A stretch of 64,000 bases of DNA from assembly GCA_946122785.1 (NCBI GenBank), contig CAMGYJ010000006.1, forward strand, positions 72,541,676 to 72,605,675, read 5' to 3'. The DNA comes from Linum tenue (taxonomy: Eukaryota; Streptophyta; Magnoliopsida; Malpighiales; Linaceae). Position numbers and translations under genes: made by a program. The first letter of the stretch is position 1. The number at the start of each line of letters is the position of its first letter. Below the pieces are notes generated by a model. The model was not told the DNA's origin. It ran no database searches and worked only from the letters and a program-made list of their open reading frames with translations. Of this stretch, positions 21,625 through 34,300 are shown piece after piece.

Positions 21625-24116
21625 TATTTGAACCGTAATGAACCGGGCCAAATGGCCCGTATGCAATGATGATCTGGTCCAAATAGAACATTCCCTATTT
21701 CCCTAAAATCGGGCTTGAATATATGATCTAATGGATTCATTTCGTTCTATTCCTTCGTTATATTTTCTTTATTACGCCTACCAAATCACTAAGCCATTCA
21801 GACCGAACCGTTGCACAACCCTACTCCGTCCGTTCACATTTATTTCCAAGCGGGAAAGGTAAACCTCAAAACAACCTCACCAATCAATTTTCTATTCAAA
21901 ATAAAAAGGGCGAGAAACAGGAAGAAAAAACACCAATCAATTAAAAGTTTGCCATCACAAATCCAACGAGATGAAAAACAATCATCATAATCACCTTCTC
22001 CTTGGCCGGAGATTGACAAAGGAAACCAAAAGAAAGGTTATTTCAGACACATTCTTCAAATTGCCTTGGGGAAGAGAAGAGAGTGGGAGACGCCGGCAGG
22101 AAGGCGCCGGCGTGACGTTGTCACGACATCCACCGCCGGCCGGAGGAACCCAACTCAAACAACGTTAAAGCAACAACCTGTGTACCTGGTTTGTCAATTC
22201 CTACGACTGATCTAGTAATCCTCGTAAATTTCAAAATGTTTATTCATATTGATTGTACATTCTCAAAATGATAATTGTTCATATTGGTATTTATTGCGAT
22301 AATATTGGAGGATAATCTAATTGGGTTGAACCGATTAATATTACTGGAAGATTTGAATTTGTACAAATTAGTCACTTGTAGTGGGAGCTGGGGGAGGAGG
22401 TAAGAGAGGAAGAGAGACGGTGAACGAAACGACGAGGAAAAGAACAAGGAGGAGCAAAGATTTCAATGACCTGAAGTTATTGATGTTCTATTATTGTAGA
22501 TAAAATTATGACCTCTTGTCAATTAACCTTTGACTATAAGATTATTACTTGTTCCATTTCTATCTAGCAAAATCAAAATTTCGTGTTAAAATTGTCATTT
22601 CAAAAGGTGTGTACAAGTTCCGATAAGTGTGCAATTCATTCCTTCTATTGATATTCACACGAAATTTTCTTCTTAATTTGACTAACTCATAATTGAATAA
22701 CTTTATCTCTTTCAACACAAATACCAAATATACCCAATTAAGATTAGAATGAACATGATTGAGTCTACAACATTTTTCTTATTTGATTTTATCTTTCTTG
22801 CTCCTTAATTTTCTTTCTAATCCAACAATGGTAACCTAGTTTAATATCAGTTTGATCTAGGATTATGTTGAATTGATTTCCAAATTGGCTCATCCAAATT
22901 ATACATAAATTTATTCTTGAAACATTTATTCTAGTTTTTTTTTTACATACCTAAGAAAAAAAGTCGATACATCTTATGATACGATATCAATAATTTGTAA
23001 ATGTCAATACCAAACATTTCCCTCGTAACTAGTTAGGATTTAGGGGATTAGTTTCGGGAAAAAAATAGTTGGAATATCCATATTGATACAATTGAGCTAA
23101 TCCTCTCCCAACTTCCTACAAATCTAATTATTTATTCTTGAACAAACTGCTTAAGTTGCCAATTTTATGTCTACCCAATATTAACAAGCTCACTTATGCT
23201 TACATTTCTTTGTTGGTTAACTCTTAAAACATATATAATAGAAGAAAACAAACAAAGCATTGGCTTCTTCTAAATGACTTCAAATTTAGCACTTCCCTTT
23301 TACAATGTTGTGTCATGACTCATGACATAACACATTGACAAAACTCAAAATTTCCCCACCTTTTCGATTCTGTTATTATAAGAGAAAGGAGAAAAGAAAT
23401 AAAGATCTTGCTGTGTTGCTACTCCAAAGACCAACTCCTACAAACCAAACCCTCAAACAAAAAGAGGAGGAAGGAAAAGGGTCATTTTCCAACTTAGAAG
23501 CCCTGTTTGTGTCACAAGAACCTCTTCATGTGTAGGCAAAGCTATGTAACACCAAACCCTCTAGACACATATACAAATAACAAAGAGCAGAAAATCAAAC
23601 TTAAAACAGAAAACCCATGAGGAAAGTTCCAATCTTTTTCTCTTTTTCTTTGATAAATTTTGCTGTCTCTATTCTTCAAAATATATGTATGTTGATGGTA
23701 TAGGTTTGAATGTCACAACTTCCCTCCCCCACCTTCAGTCCTAAGCCAAGGCAGCTTCTAAGTCTCAAGTCTCTTTCAGTTTAACAACCCCATTCCTCTC
23801 CTGCAAATGCCTAATATATACACACAGCAGTTCAAACATTACATGTATGCATCATTACTCAATTATAGCTCATTTACTAAGCAAGTTTAGGTAACTGATA
23901 GGTACATTCAACTCTTATATCCCAAACCCATTTCCCCTCTTCCATCTCTAACTTCCCTTATTCTGCTGCACATTCCCATTCCCATTCCCCAGCTGCTGAT
24001 CATCTCAGAGGGGAAAGCAGCAGAAGAAGAGGAGATTTGAGAAGAAAAAAAAGGAAAGAGCAGCTAGCTACCTGGTCTGGCTGCAGCAACATACATCGTC
24101 GTCTCGTTAGTTCAAA
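21625..24116. other. Intergenic region and GAUT12 upstream region
   Basis: AT-rich. I find no convincing gene; the short frames at 21971-22168 and 22244-22447 are Arg/Ser-rich or low-complexity. The last 700 bp or so, pyrimidine-rich near 23900-24000, is the probable promoter and 5' UTR of the galacturonosyltransferase gene. Confidence 0.5.
23430..23557 (+). promoter_or_regulatory. Three SMRE-type MYB46/MYB83 sites upstream of GAUT12
   Basis: ACCAACT (23430-23436), ACCAAAC (23444-23450) and ACCAAAC (23551-23557) fit the secondary-wall MYB element ACC(A/T)A(A/C)(T/C). IRX8/GAUT12 is a known secondary-wall target of the NAC-MYB46 cascade. About one site per kilobase is expected by chance, so a cluster of three is suggestive only. 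Confidence 0.35.
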
Positions 24117-26669
24117 ATGCAACTCCACATATCTCCAAGCTTGAGGCATGTCACAGTGCTTCAAGGGAAAGGTGTTAGAGAGCTCATCCAAGTCAAAGTT
24201 GGAGGCAAGAAGGTTTCGTATCGAATGATCTTGTACTCGCTTCTCTTCTTCACCTTCCTCCTGCGGTTCGTGTTTGTCCTCTCCACCGTCGATTCCATTG
24301 ATGGCGAAACCAGGTGCTCCTCTCTTGGTAAGTAACTTATCCTACGCCACATGAACACAACATGTTACTCTTACTATCTCCCTGCATTTTACCCTCATGT
24401 TTTGTACTATTATTACTAGGCCATGACTTGGTCACATTGCATATGAACTTCTTAAGCTGCATGGGATTTTCCTGGTCTGAGAATTCAAGTCAGTGATTTT
24501 CATTGTTCAACCATCTGAAAATGCAGAAAAAGGGCTGACATTGACAAATATGCCCTTCTTAAGCCCCTTCATGGGTGCTGTTAATTTTCTGGTAGGGGTT
24601 GCGTAATTGGTGGTATGCAAGAAAAGGGTTAGTAATATAATAAAGGCTGACAGTTTACAAGCCAACAAACACTTTATAAACTTAATCAACCACTGCCACA
24701 TGACCAAATTATACTAAAAAATTGTTTCTTAATCTCCCCCGTGATTTAGATGCTGCTGCATAACGATAATGATGTTGTCATGGCTAACTGCATAGGATTT
24801 ATTAATTAGTTACCTGATCTATCTGGTTGGCCTTAATGTTGGTTATCTTTCTGAACTGCAGGTTGCTTGGGAAAAAGAATAGGGCCAAGATTACTAGGAA
24901 GAAGGATGGACCAATCTGTAATCTCCTACCCTTTTAATGGGAACTTGCTATTTGTTCTGTTTCTCCTTCCACTAGATGATGCAATCTGTACTGATCATGG
25001 AATTGGCTATGGCGTATACTGTTTCACAATTAGGTTCCTGAAGTAATGTACAAAGTACTAGAACAACCCATTGACAAGGATGAACTACAAGGAAGAACAG
25101 ACATCCCTCAAACACTGGAGGAGTTCATGGCTGAAGTCAAAGATTCAGGATTTGATGCCAGAAGTTTTGCTCTCAAGCTCAGAGAAATGGTACTGTTCCT
25201 TCCTCTATATATACACATCTGAATTGCACACAAAAAAAAAACCCAGAAATGTCGCTCTGATCACTCTTTCTTTCCTCTTCACAGGTATCACTAATGGAAG
25301 AAAGGACAAGAACAGCGAAAATCCAAGAGTATCTGTACAGGCATGTGGCATCAAGTAGCATACCGAAACAGCTCCATTGCCTAGCCTTGAGGCTGGCGAA
25401 TGAGCACTCCACGAATGCAGCCGCCAGGCTTCAACTTCCTTCGGCTGAGCTTGTACCTGCTCTTGTTGATAACTCTTACTACCATTTTGTACTTGCTTCA
25501 GACAATGTCCTTGCAGCAGCTGTGGTTGCCACATCCATAGTCCATAACTCATTGAGGCCACACAAGTTTGTGATCCACATCATAACAGACAGAAAAACTT
25601 ACTACCCAATGCAAGCCTGGTTCTCCTTGCACCCTCTAACCCCTGCGATAGTTGAGGTCAAGGCGTTGCACCATTTCGATTGGTTCTCGAAGGGAAAAGT
25701 TCCTGTCCTGGAGGCAATGGAGAAAGATCAGAAGGTGAGGTCACAGTTCAGAGGTGGGTCTTCTGCAATCATTGCGAATAACACCGATAAACCTAAGGTG
25801 ATCGCTGCCAAGCTCCAAGCTCTTAGCCCCAAGTACAACTCCATGATGAATCATATCAGGATTCATCTGCCCGAGGTAACTCCTCAAAATTTGCAAGACT
25901 TGTTACTTTACTTCCAAGTATGTTCTGTTTTTTCCATTTCAAACCCATTTTGACAAAAGTCCTGGTGTTGATTTGTTTTTATCAACCTGCAGCTTTTCCC
26001 AAGCTTGAACAAGTTGGTGTTCCTAGACGATGACATTGTGGTACAGACCGATCTTTCGCCACTTTGGGACATCGATCTGAATGGGAAAGTGAATGGAGCT
26101 GTGGAGACATGCAGAGGGGAAGACAAGTATGTAATGTCTAAGAAGTTGAAGAACTACCTGAACTTCTCACATCCTTTGATAGCTCAGCATTTCAACCCTG
26201 AAGAGTGTGCTTGGGCGTATGGAATGAACATCTTCGATCTAGAGGCTTGGAGAAAGACCAACATCAGTAACACCTACCATCAATGGCTTGAACAGGTAAC
26301 CATCATCTCTATCCACAGAAAGATAAAAGCGAAAAAAACCATGGCTAAATGAAGCTTTTCCTCTTTTGTTATGTTGTGTTGCAGAACCTGAAATCAGACC
26401 TCAGCCTGTGGCAGCTGGGAACACTACCACCAGGGCTAATCGCATTCCACGGCCATGTCCAAGCCATCGATCCATTCTGGCACATGCTAGGGTTAGGGTA
26501 CCAAGAGAATACCAGTTATGAGGATGCTGAGAGTGCTGGTGTTATCCATTTCAATGGAAGAGCAAAGCCATGGCTAGACATAGCTTTCCCTCAGCTCAGG
26601 CCATTGTGGGCCAAGTACGTTGACTTCTCTGATAAATTCGTGAAGAGTTGTCACATTAGAGCAGCTTAA
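24117..26669 (+). CDS. GAUT12: Galacturonosyltransferase 12 / IRREGULAR XYLEM 8 (GT8)
   Basis: Six exons: 24117-24327, 24862-24917, 25034-25189, 25285-25875, 25993-26295 and 26385-26669, giving 533 residues, close to the 535 of Arabidopsis. It is a type II Golgi membrane protein with a short basic cytosolic tail starting MQLHISPSLRHVTV, a membrane anchor at about residues 37-58 (ILYSLLFFTFLLRFVFVL), a stem, and a GT8 domain. The metal-binding DDD is in VFLDDDIVVQTDLSPLWD; the conserved GAVETCRGED, HFNPEECAWAYGMN and HGHVQAIDPFWHMLGLGY blocks are present. In Arabidopsis it is needed for the reducing-end xylan sequence and secondary-wall formation. All catalytic landmarks are intact, so I expect a functional orthologue. 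It is tail to tail with the DUF1995 gene (434 bp apart). Confidence 0.96.
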
Positions 26670-27103
26670 GAACTTGACCAAATGGAAAAGGCCAACAACA
26701 AGGAAAGAAGACGATCTCTCTTTCTGCTTTGTATATGAAGGAGAAGACTACAAGTGGATGATGAAGAGAAGCAAACAAAGAGGTTCATTTGGCAGTTCCA
26801 GAACAAGAAGGCCTTCACAAGTTCAGATTGTAATATAATTTCCCCTCTTTCCCCCATACTTTTCTTTCATTTCCTTTCTTATGGTCTTCTCCCGAAAATT
26901 TGTTCTTTCCTTCCTTTGTAATTCATGCCACTTAGGAGATTAGTAAACAGAAATAAGTTTTTTTGGATTCAAGAAAGGAAAGGAATTTAACAGAGAATCA
27001 ATCATACAAAAAGAGAAACTTCTTGTTATTTCGCCACTTCTTCCTGCAGTCTGTTTATTTTCAGTTATCAAATGAAGGGAAGGAATCCATTGATTCGGTC
27101 CAT

Positions 27104-28336
27104 TCACTTTCTTCCAGTTACATTGGAGACCAAATCTTTGAGAAACTTGGCAGACTTGGTGATGGGAGAATTGATAGCCATCAAGTTGTACAAAACAATC
27201 TCAACTTCACCTATGGAAGGCCTTGCCTTGAATTGTGAAATAACCTTCATCTCACCTCCTTCTTCTTCAACAAGAACACTCCACTTCTCCCCACTCACAA
27301 TTCCATCCCTCACACACTTAAAGATCACTCCTTTCCTCTTGCTCAAAACTCCTTGAACCTCCAGCCCCATGAAAGAATAGATGACCTCAAATGAACCCAC
27401 AAAGCCACTCAGTTCTTCTCCAAAATCGCCATCACCCCCTCCTTCAAGTCCCCATCTTGGGTTCAGAATCACAACTGGGTTTGGATACATACCGTCTGCA
27501 ACCCTTTTCACATCCACTAGCTGGGAACTCTCTGGAGAAAGAAACACTGCCACGTCAGCACCAGATATTGATCTCCTGATGTTGTCATAGGAAGACATGT
27601 CGACGTGTTCAACATTGGCTGACGATGATGGTAAAGCGGACAACTGGAATGCTTCAATTGCAGCATCTCTGAGTGCAGGGTTGGGCCAGAGGATCAGAGT
27701 CTTGACTGGGGAGCCTTTTCTTTTGATGGGCAAGTCCTTGAAGATTTCAAGAGCTAGTTGAGAGAGGGAAGGTGGGGAATCATCAACCACAGGGATTTCA
27801 ACTTGGAACCTTGGCTGCTTGAGCTTCTTGATCCTGCCAACGAGTTTGGGGTTGTTGAGGGGTTTCTCTAAGGTCTTGGAGAGGCAGGTTTGGGCTTGGA
27901 GGATTGCTTCTTCTCTGGAGGCTGGTGGGTTGGAGGATGAAGGAAGTGAAGAGTGGACTCGAAGACAGAAAAGTTTGGATCTTTTCTTGGGAAGAACAGA
28001 GTGGGTGATGGAAAGATGATGGAGGTCATTGTTGCGATGGGTCAGGGTAAATGGAAGGGACTGGCTGAGAACTGGATGCCGGTAAAGCAGTGGAGGTGGT
28101 GAAAGCTGTGTGGGGTTGAAGATTTGAGAATGGAGCTTGAGAAGACTACTGTAACCCATGGAGGAAAGTGGATACTTTGGTGGTGGTGGAGAAAAAGATG
28201 ATGATGCAGAGGTACTTACATTGAGTGTTGGTTGAGACTTGCGAGAGAATAACTGAAGATGATGGTCCTGTACTGCTGGTACTGCTGCGAAATTCGAAGG
28301 AGATAAGATATGATTCATGATGTATGGCAGCTTCAC
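27104..28336 (-). CDS. Plastid DUF1995 protein (LPA3-like)
   Basis: Single exon, 410 residues. The first 120 or so residues are Ser/Pro/Leu-rich, basic and poor in acids, as in a chloroplast transit peptide. The DUF1995 domain follows, beginning REEAILQAQTCLSKTLEKPL and continuing through TLILWPNPALRDAA, a GADVAVFLSPESSQ segment and VVILNPRWGLE, to a C-terminal IVLYNLMAINSPITKSAKFL. LPA3 of this family helps photosystem II assembly; this protein looks nearer to the second Arabidopsis member (At5g48790) than to LPA3 itself, judged from memory. An alternative start at Met7 (28318) would give MNHILSPS. I infer plastid localisation; the precise role is not established. Confidence 0.8.
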   Translation of the reverse strand: MKLPYIMNHILSPSNFAAVPAVQDHHLQLFSRKSQPTLNVSTSASSSFSPPPPKYPLSSMGYSSLLKLHSQIFNPTQLSPPPLLYRHPVLSQSLPFTLTHRNNDLHHLSITHSVLPKKRSKLFCLRVHSSLPSSSNPPASREEAILQAQTCLSKTLEKPLNNPKLVGRIKKLKQPRFQVEIPVVDDSPPSLSQLALEIFKDLPIKRKGSPVKTLILWPNPALRDAAIEAFQLSALPSSSANVEHVDMSSYDNIRRSISGADVAVFLSPESSQLVDVKRVADGMYPNPVVILNPRWGLEGGGDGDFGEELSGFVGSFEVIYSFMGLEVQGVLSKRKGVIFKCVRDGIVSGEKWSVLVEEEGGEMKVISQFKARPSIGEVEIVLYNLMAINSPITKSAKFLKDLVSNVTGRK

Positions 28337-28791
28337 AGCCGCATAATCATTTCAAATGGAGTTGCCCCACAAGCTACAATTCTGCCTTTAGGACATCCCA
28401 ATCCAAGATACGTCCTCTCAGAGTTGATTCCGATTTCCTAAAGCAAATCATTCCTGTTTTAGCCAGCGATTGTAAAATCGTACCAGAGGATATTACCGAA
28501 AATGTCAACGATAGGATATTTTGTGCGAGAAGAATGAACATATAGTTCAGAGAGATGATACGGCTATAGAGATCTGCTAGAGAAACTTATTGAAATTTAC
28601 ACGAGTATACCAGCAATAATTCATAGATCATCACTCCAGATTGGGACATTGCAGGGGCCACGGAGTCACCCACCAATTCTGAGTTAGAACACTTCATCAA
28701 AAGCTCATACATGACCAAGAACAATAAGAGGAGAACGAATTACAACTTGGGTTGCAAAATCCAGCCCTCAGCCACCAACGATTGCGGCAAC

Positions 28792-30698
28792 TTAAGCCAC
28801 AGGCGGTCGGAGCACATGGTCCTGTGAGGTATCAACCGAAGCCGGCGGCATAAACTGCCACATAGCAACTCCCGGATAACCAATGAAAGGCACCAACTTG
28901 TTGCCGGGAGCTTGTCCTTGAGCTGCAGCAAAGGCGGCAGCTGGAATAGCAGGGGGAGCAGGCAAAAAGCTAGGTTGAGCGTGAATGGTTTTCATTTGCT
29001 GTTCCAGCTTCTCTTTCTCTGCTTTAAGACGCTGCTTCTCATCACGAAGTTCATTCTTCTCCACCTACGCAAGAAAAAGGGGGGCTTTCATTTAGCCAAC
29101 CAGTATACATTTCATCATGCATTCTGCGCTTATCAGCAGATGAAAGGGCATGATAGCGTAGTAGGAGGCCTTCACCTTCAATTCTTTAATTTTCTCTTGA
29201 AGACTTGAATTTGAGTCCTTCAGTTTCTGTGCTTCACCACGTAATTGATTCACCATCCGGACAGCATCAACTAAAATAGCTGCCTTGTCGGTTTTGGGAG
29301 GTCTTCCAGGTTCCAATATGGAGCCTAATTCCAGAAACCTAATATGAAGAAGAAAAAAATTATCGCATCGTGATGGAAGAGAGAATGAGAACAAAAGGGG
29401 AAAAGGAGAGGCAAATACTTGTCATTGAGCCTATCCCTACGCAACTTCTCCCTACATGCTTTCGAGCTTGATCCGCTACATGACTCAGATCTACCCCTGC
29501 AAAAAAAAAAAAAGGACAGCATCAAGCATAACCACGATTCCACGACACCCTTTCATTAATGTCCATAAACAATCCAATCCAAATATTCAGATTTGGCAAG
29601 TGAATTTAGCCTAAAGTATACTAGATGCATGCATAAAGGTTCTATCAGCCGATGTTATTGTCACTGAAAATTTTTACTCAAGAAGCCTATGAAATTTCAC
29701 TTTATGGCTGCTGATTCAAAGTTACTACTTTTACGATCATAATGTACTAGCAACATCATTAAGTAGCAAGTAGGCTATAAATAAGAGGTATTGCAACTAC
29801 AGTTCTATCAAGCACAAAATTTGCACTTGAACGTGCATCTACATGCCTACAGCTCAATGTACTTTGTCAAGCAAACAACCTGCTCTTACTCTCGTGATCC
29901 TTGCTGGAAAAGTAAACAAGTACCTAGGCCTGCCTAAATAATAACTCTTCTTACCTTTTCTTGGAACTGGATTCTTTCTGGCCTTCGGATTCTCCAAACG
30001 ACGCATCAATTTGACTAGCAAAGAACTCGGAAATTGACAAGGATAAGTTGGTGACCATCAAAACAACAAGAGAAAACATAAACAGCAGGAGGCGGAACGA
30101 CGTTGTGACAACAAAAACCAAACCGTGGAACGCATGCATCATCAACCTAAGAAAGGTCCGAGCTAGTTCGGAACTAGGAGAGATTGAAACAAAATTATTG
30201 AACCCAGCAGTATAGCAATAGCATTCGCAGGGTGAGGTACTGACAAACTATAGCTTTTCGCAACCATTCTCAACTGGTCCTGTACTGGGCAGAGTACAGA
30301 AAGCCTTACACCCAAGGTGGTAGGCAAGCATAACGCTTCAGCTGCTGCTTCCAGAAATGGGTAATTACAAAGAAATCAACTTTATATCAAAAGAAAGAAC
30401 CCTAACCCAACCCATGCTAGCCAGGCAATTCTTCCCCAAATACAGAATATTCGCAGCGGAGTCTCGATTCTTCCCTAATTGAGATGGACAGGGCGAGGAG
30501 GGAAGCAAACGAAAGAAGAACAAAGGGAGAGAGAGATTGAATTGGATACCCGGCGGCATTAGATGGAGGAGGAGCGTTTAGGGTTTGGACGGGCCAGGAA
30601 AAGCCGTTGACCGGGACTGAGAAATTGGCATCGGGAACGGAGATGTCGTCGATCAGACCGTACTCCATGATCCAATTCGTGTTCTCCGGGGAGACCAT
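28792..30698 (-). CDS. ILR3: ILR3-like bHLH transcription factor (group IVc)
   Basis: Five exons on the minus strand: 30698-30550, 30014-29955, 29496-29419, 29338-29176 and 29064-28792, giving 240 residues. It starts MVSPENTNWIMEYG, the group IVc signature. A Ser/Lys-rich KESSSKKRGRSESC stretch leads into the basic region (KACREKLRRDRLNDK), helix-loop-helix (FLELGSILEPGRPPKTDKAA) and a leucine-zipper helix (KNELRDEKQRLKAEKEKLEQ). The C terminus ends SQDHVLRPPVA, which in IVc factors is the contact for BRUTUS ubiquitin ligases. In Arabidopsis ILR3 (bHLH105) and its relatives bHLH34/104/115 control iron-deficiency genes in the nucleus. Synteny with GAUT12 and ATK3 favours ILR3 over bHLH104/115. 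No defects seen. Confidence 0.93.
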
Positions 30699-31302
30699 TT
30701 CCCGTCTCAGTAAAATACCGCTCCACAGCAGGAACTGCAATGGCCGGAGAATTGACGGTGGAGCGGGCGTTTCCCGGGGACGGTGAAGGGAGAAAGAGAA
30801 GCGGAGCGGTGGATGAGAGACAGAATGGAAAGATAATTGGGGGCGCGTGGGCTAGGCGATTGAAATAATGAAAAAATGCGGAGACACGTTAGATTCGTTG
30901 AATCTGTGCGTTGTTGAACTCGCAGTACAGTCGAGCGAAGACTCAATTAGGATTTGAATGGGCTTCACTTTTGGGCTTCGATTTTGGGCTTCTTATATCA
31001 GATTCAGAAGTCACAAAAAGAGAGAAAAGCAAGCAATCATTATACAATAGTGACAATAAAGAATTACCCTGTCTAAATGACATCACAAGATGCAGCAAAA
31101 GTAGTTTCTTCTACTATTACTACTACTAACTACTATACAGGCTAATGATATGGTTGGTTAGCTAATGTTTAATACTACAAACTCTGCTCCCCCTCCACTT
31201 TCCTCTAAAACAAATCCATCAATCGTCCATGATAGTGGCAGAGCAAAATGCAATGCAATCGGGTGCAGAAGGTGGCGTTGGCAGACCATATATCTCGATT
31301 CT

Positions 31303-34300
31303 TCAACCCAAGCTGAGGCGAAAGTCTGGAGATCGCAAGTTGGTCTGGCGGCGAGGAACACCAATCTCACAGGCGTTGACCCTGGACGCGAATCGGAGCG
31401 AGCATAGCGACTCGCCAGCTGATGATGCCTCTGGCGATATATTTACAAACATCAACGTCTTCGAGTCGCCACCCAGACATGGCTGCATAAATTGAAGAAC
31501 CACCACGAAATTAACGAAGACAACCCAACCTATCATTACTTAGATTCATTTGCCAAAAACGTTGTCAAAGAAACAACTTCTTAGCCATTATGATTACCTG
31601 AAGCAGATATGTGAGCTTTGAGTTCCTATATGGTACAAAATCTTCCTTCTTTGCCAGGGCAAATATGACATCGCTCAGTGACGACAAGCTTTTGTTGATT
31701 GCCTGATAAGAATGTGAAAAAAGAGAGGGTGTTGCACAATTAGTAGGATGAAACAAGGATATAAAATGGAGTAGCAGAAACACGGAAAGATCAGTAAGGT
31801 TTGTTATGTCAAAATACTTGGGTTTCTTTCAATCGGTCGCCAGTAGAACCACTCTTGGAAAGACGCTCACTTCCAGCAAGATCAATCAGATTCAGAACAC
31901 TCTCTACTTGTTGCTCAGTGCTCTAGAGGAGAACAAAAAACAGACATTATTCAGTTCCAATGTTTTCAGAAATAAATAAAGGAGAGAAGAAACATACACA
32001 TAGATAGTCATGGTAGCATTTTACCTCATTAACGCCAGATATTCGCAGGGTGAAAACAAAATGACTTCTAGATGATTGCTCGTTCATCTGTGTCTTGCCC
32101 ACTGACCTGCAACATTGAAAAAAATGGGAAACAGTTTTTCGATCAAAACATTTTCGCAAACAAGATGATTGTAAGAACTTGAACAAAGCTCATACATTAA
32201 TTAATCTGTCTGAGCTAAGAAAAGAGCATTCTACTCTTAACAACTAGTTTCTCCTTTTCGTGTAGAATCAAACCACAAGCCAAGTAGCAAACAGAAGGAT
32301 GGGAGTTCATCTCAAGACTATTTACCTACTGTGAGATGCCCGATCCAAGAGGTATGAGACCTCCCTAGAACTCCGAACATCTACAACAGTAAGGTCAGAG
32401 ACAGTTGTGTTCCCGTTCAGGTCATGCTTGATTGCGTATTGCTTTCCGTTAGGAGTACCCTCTCGAAATGAATCTCGATTGGTTGATAGCAAGTCCCGAA
32501 TTGTTTCATTGTAAATCTCCAACATTGACACCTGTCGTTGGTTGCAAAAAAGGGGAAATATATCACTGTTGTTGCTCATGCTCATAGAAGTATTTGAATC
32601 TCTAGCTACGTGCAGGACAGTACAAGAGCAAAACATGGCATTGCCCTCACCTGCATTTCATATTTCCAGCCCTGCAATTTAAGGGATTCCCTTGTTTGGA
32701 AGATTTGTTCCAGCGTTCGGGGAATCAGCCCCTTTAGCTCTGGCTGCCCTGGTTTCCCCATCATGGTGTAAGTTTTGCCAGATCCTGTTTGCCCGTAGGC
32801 AAAAATGGAAACCTACAATTTAAAAATAAGTGCATGAGCACAGGCAGGCAACACTAACAGGTTGAAAGAACCTGGAGATTCTCTTAGATTGAATTATATA
32901 ATATCGTGTCATCCACTCCAACCTCAAAACAAGTACCTTGTAACCATCAAGAGCACTTTGAACGAGCTGTGAAATTTCCACAAATACATCCTCTTGTGAT
33001 GCATCAGGTGCAAAAACTTGGTCAAAAGAAAATGAATATTTTTGGCCTGAAGACGATACAAACAAGCGATTAGTTTTGAAGTCTTTAATATCCAACTTGA
33101 TTTCACATTTATAACAGTACAGGTAAAGACGTACCATTTTGATTTAAATCAATGGCACGTCCAAGAGCTTCTAATGAATTGGGATAGGAGAGAATCTTCC
33201 CATCAGTTCCAAGTCCATCATCAGTCAACGAGGGCCTCACACGGCAAAAGACACGGATATTCCCTTTCAGTTCCTTCAGAAAAATACATTTCTATAAGAT
33301 GAAGATATTGATCTTGCAAAAAAAACGGAAAACTAGATAGCTCAAATTTTACCAAGATTGTATTATGTAGATGAAGATATTGATCTTGCAAAAAAAACTG
33401 AAAACTAGGTAGCTCAAATTTTACCAAGATTGTATTATGTAACTTCTTTCGAAGTTTCTCCCCTTCAACAACTTTTTGTTCGGCATCTTCCAACCGAGTT
33501 TGTAATGTTTTTACAAGTTGTTCTTGAGCTTCGAACTCCGTCTTTGTCTCGAACACAGACATGTCAGACGCCTGAAAGGGAATGCAAAGTTGATCATCTC
33601 CAAATGATTCTGGACAGTAACTCATGACAAGAATTACTAATAACAAAAAGGCAGGTGCGTAAGCATGAGATAAGTACCTTTAACCTACTCTCAGCGGCCT
33701 CCAATTTGTACTGCAACGTCCTTATCTCGTGGTTTTGTAACAAATATTTCTCCTGCATAAAACATTTTATCACTAAGTAGAACAGCAGAGGCATGGAATT
33801 GCTGATCACATTAGGAGAAGGAAGTGTATAAATTATACCTCAAACTCATTTGTCTTTTGTGACTGCTCTTGGTAACTAGCGACTTCAGCTGTCAAAGTTT
33901 GGACTTGCAAAGTTAGTCGATCTCGATCATCTCTCACCTGTTGCAACTCTCCCCTTAGAGATGCAACTTGACTCACCAACAAATCCTTCTGCTTCAGAGC
34001 TTCGTCTGCAGATTCCTATTAAAGTTAACCACCAATTAAACTATATTCAGGATTGAATATTCAAGAGCAGCAAATCCCATGAGAGGCAGCTTACCTCGTA
34101 TGTTTAAAATAAAAAATAGGAAAGATATGATTAAGTCAACCATTGTACTGTAGAAATGTCTAACCCTGATAAAATATGAGTCCTTGGATCATGGAACAGG
34201 TTTTTGCCTTCCAAGACTTGGTTGTAGTTCACATTAAAGATTGCCACAATCTTCCCTTGCAAAGTATTCCGAAAACTTTGGGCAAACATAATAGCATGCA

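Noticed and set aside
21971..22168. 65-residue frame rich in His, Arg and Gly
   Set aside because: Composition is atypical and there is no similarity I recognise or splice context; probably chance.
28324..28545. 73-residue plus-strand frame upstream of the DUF1995 gene
   Set aside because: No recognisable domain; it overlaps the 5' end of the DUF1995 coding region and its probable 5' UTR.
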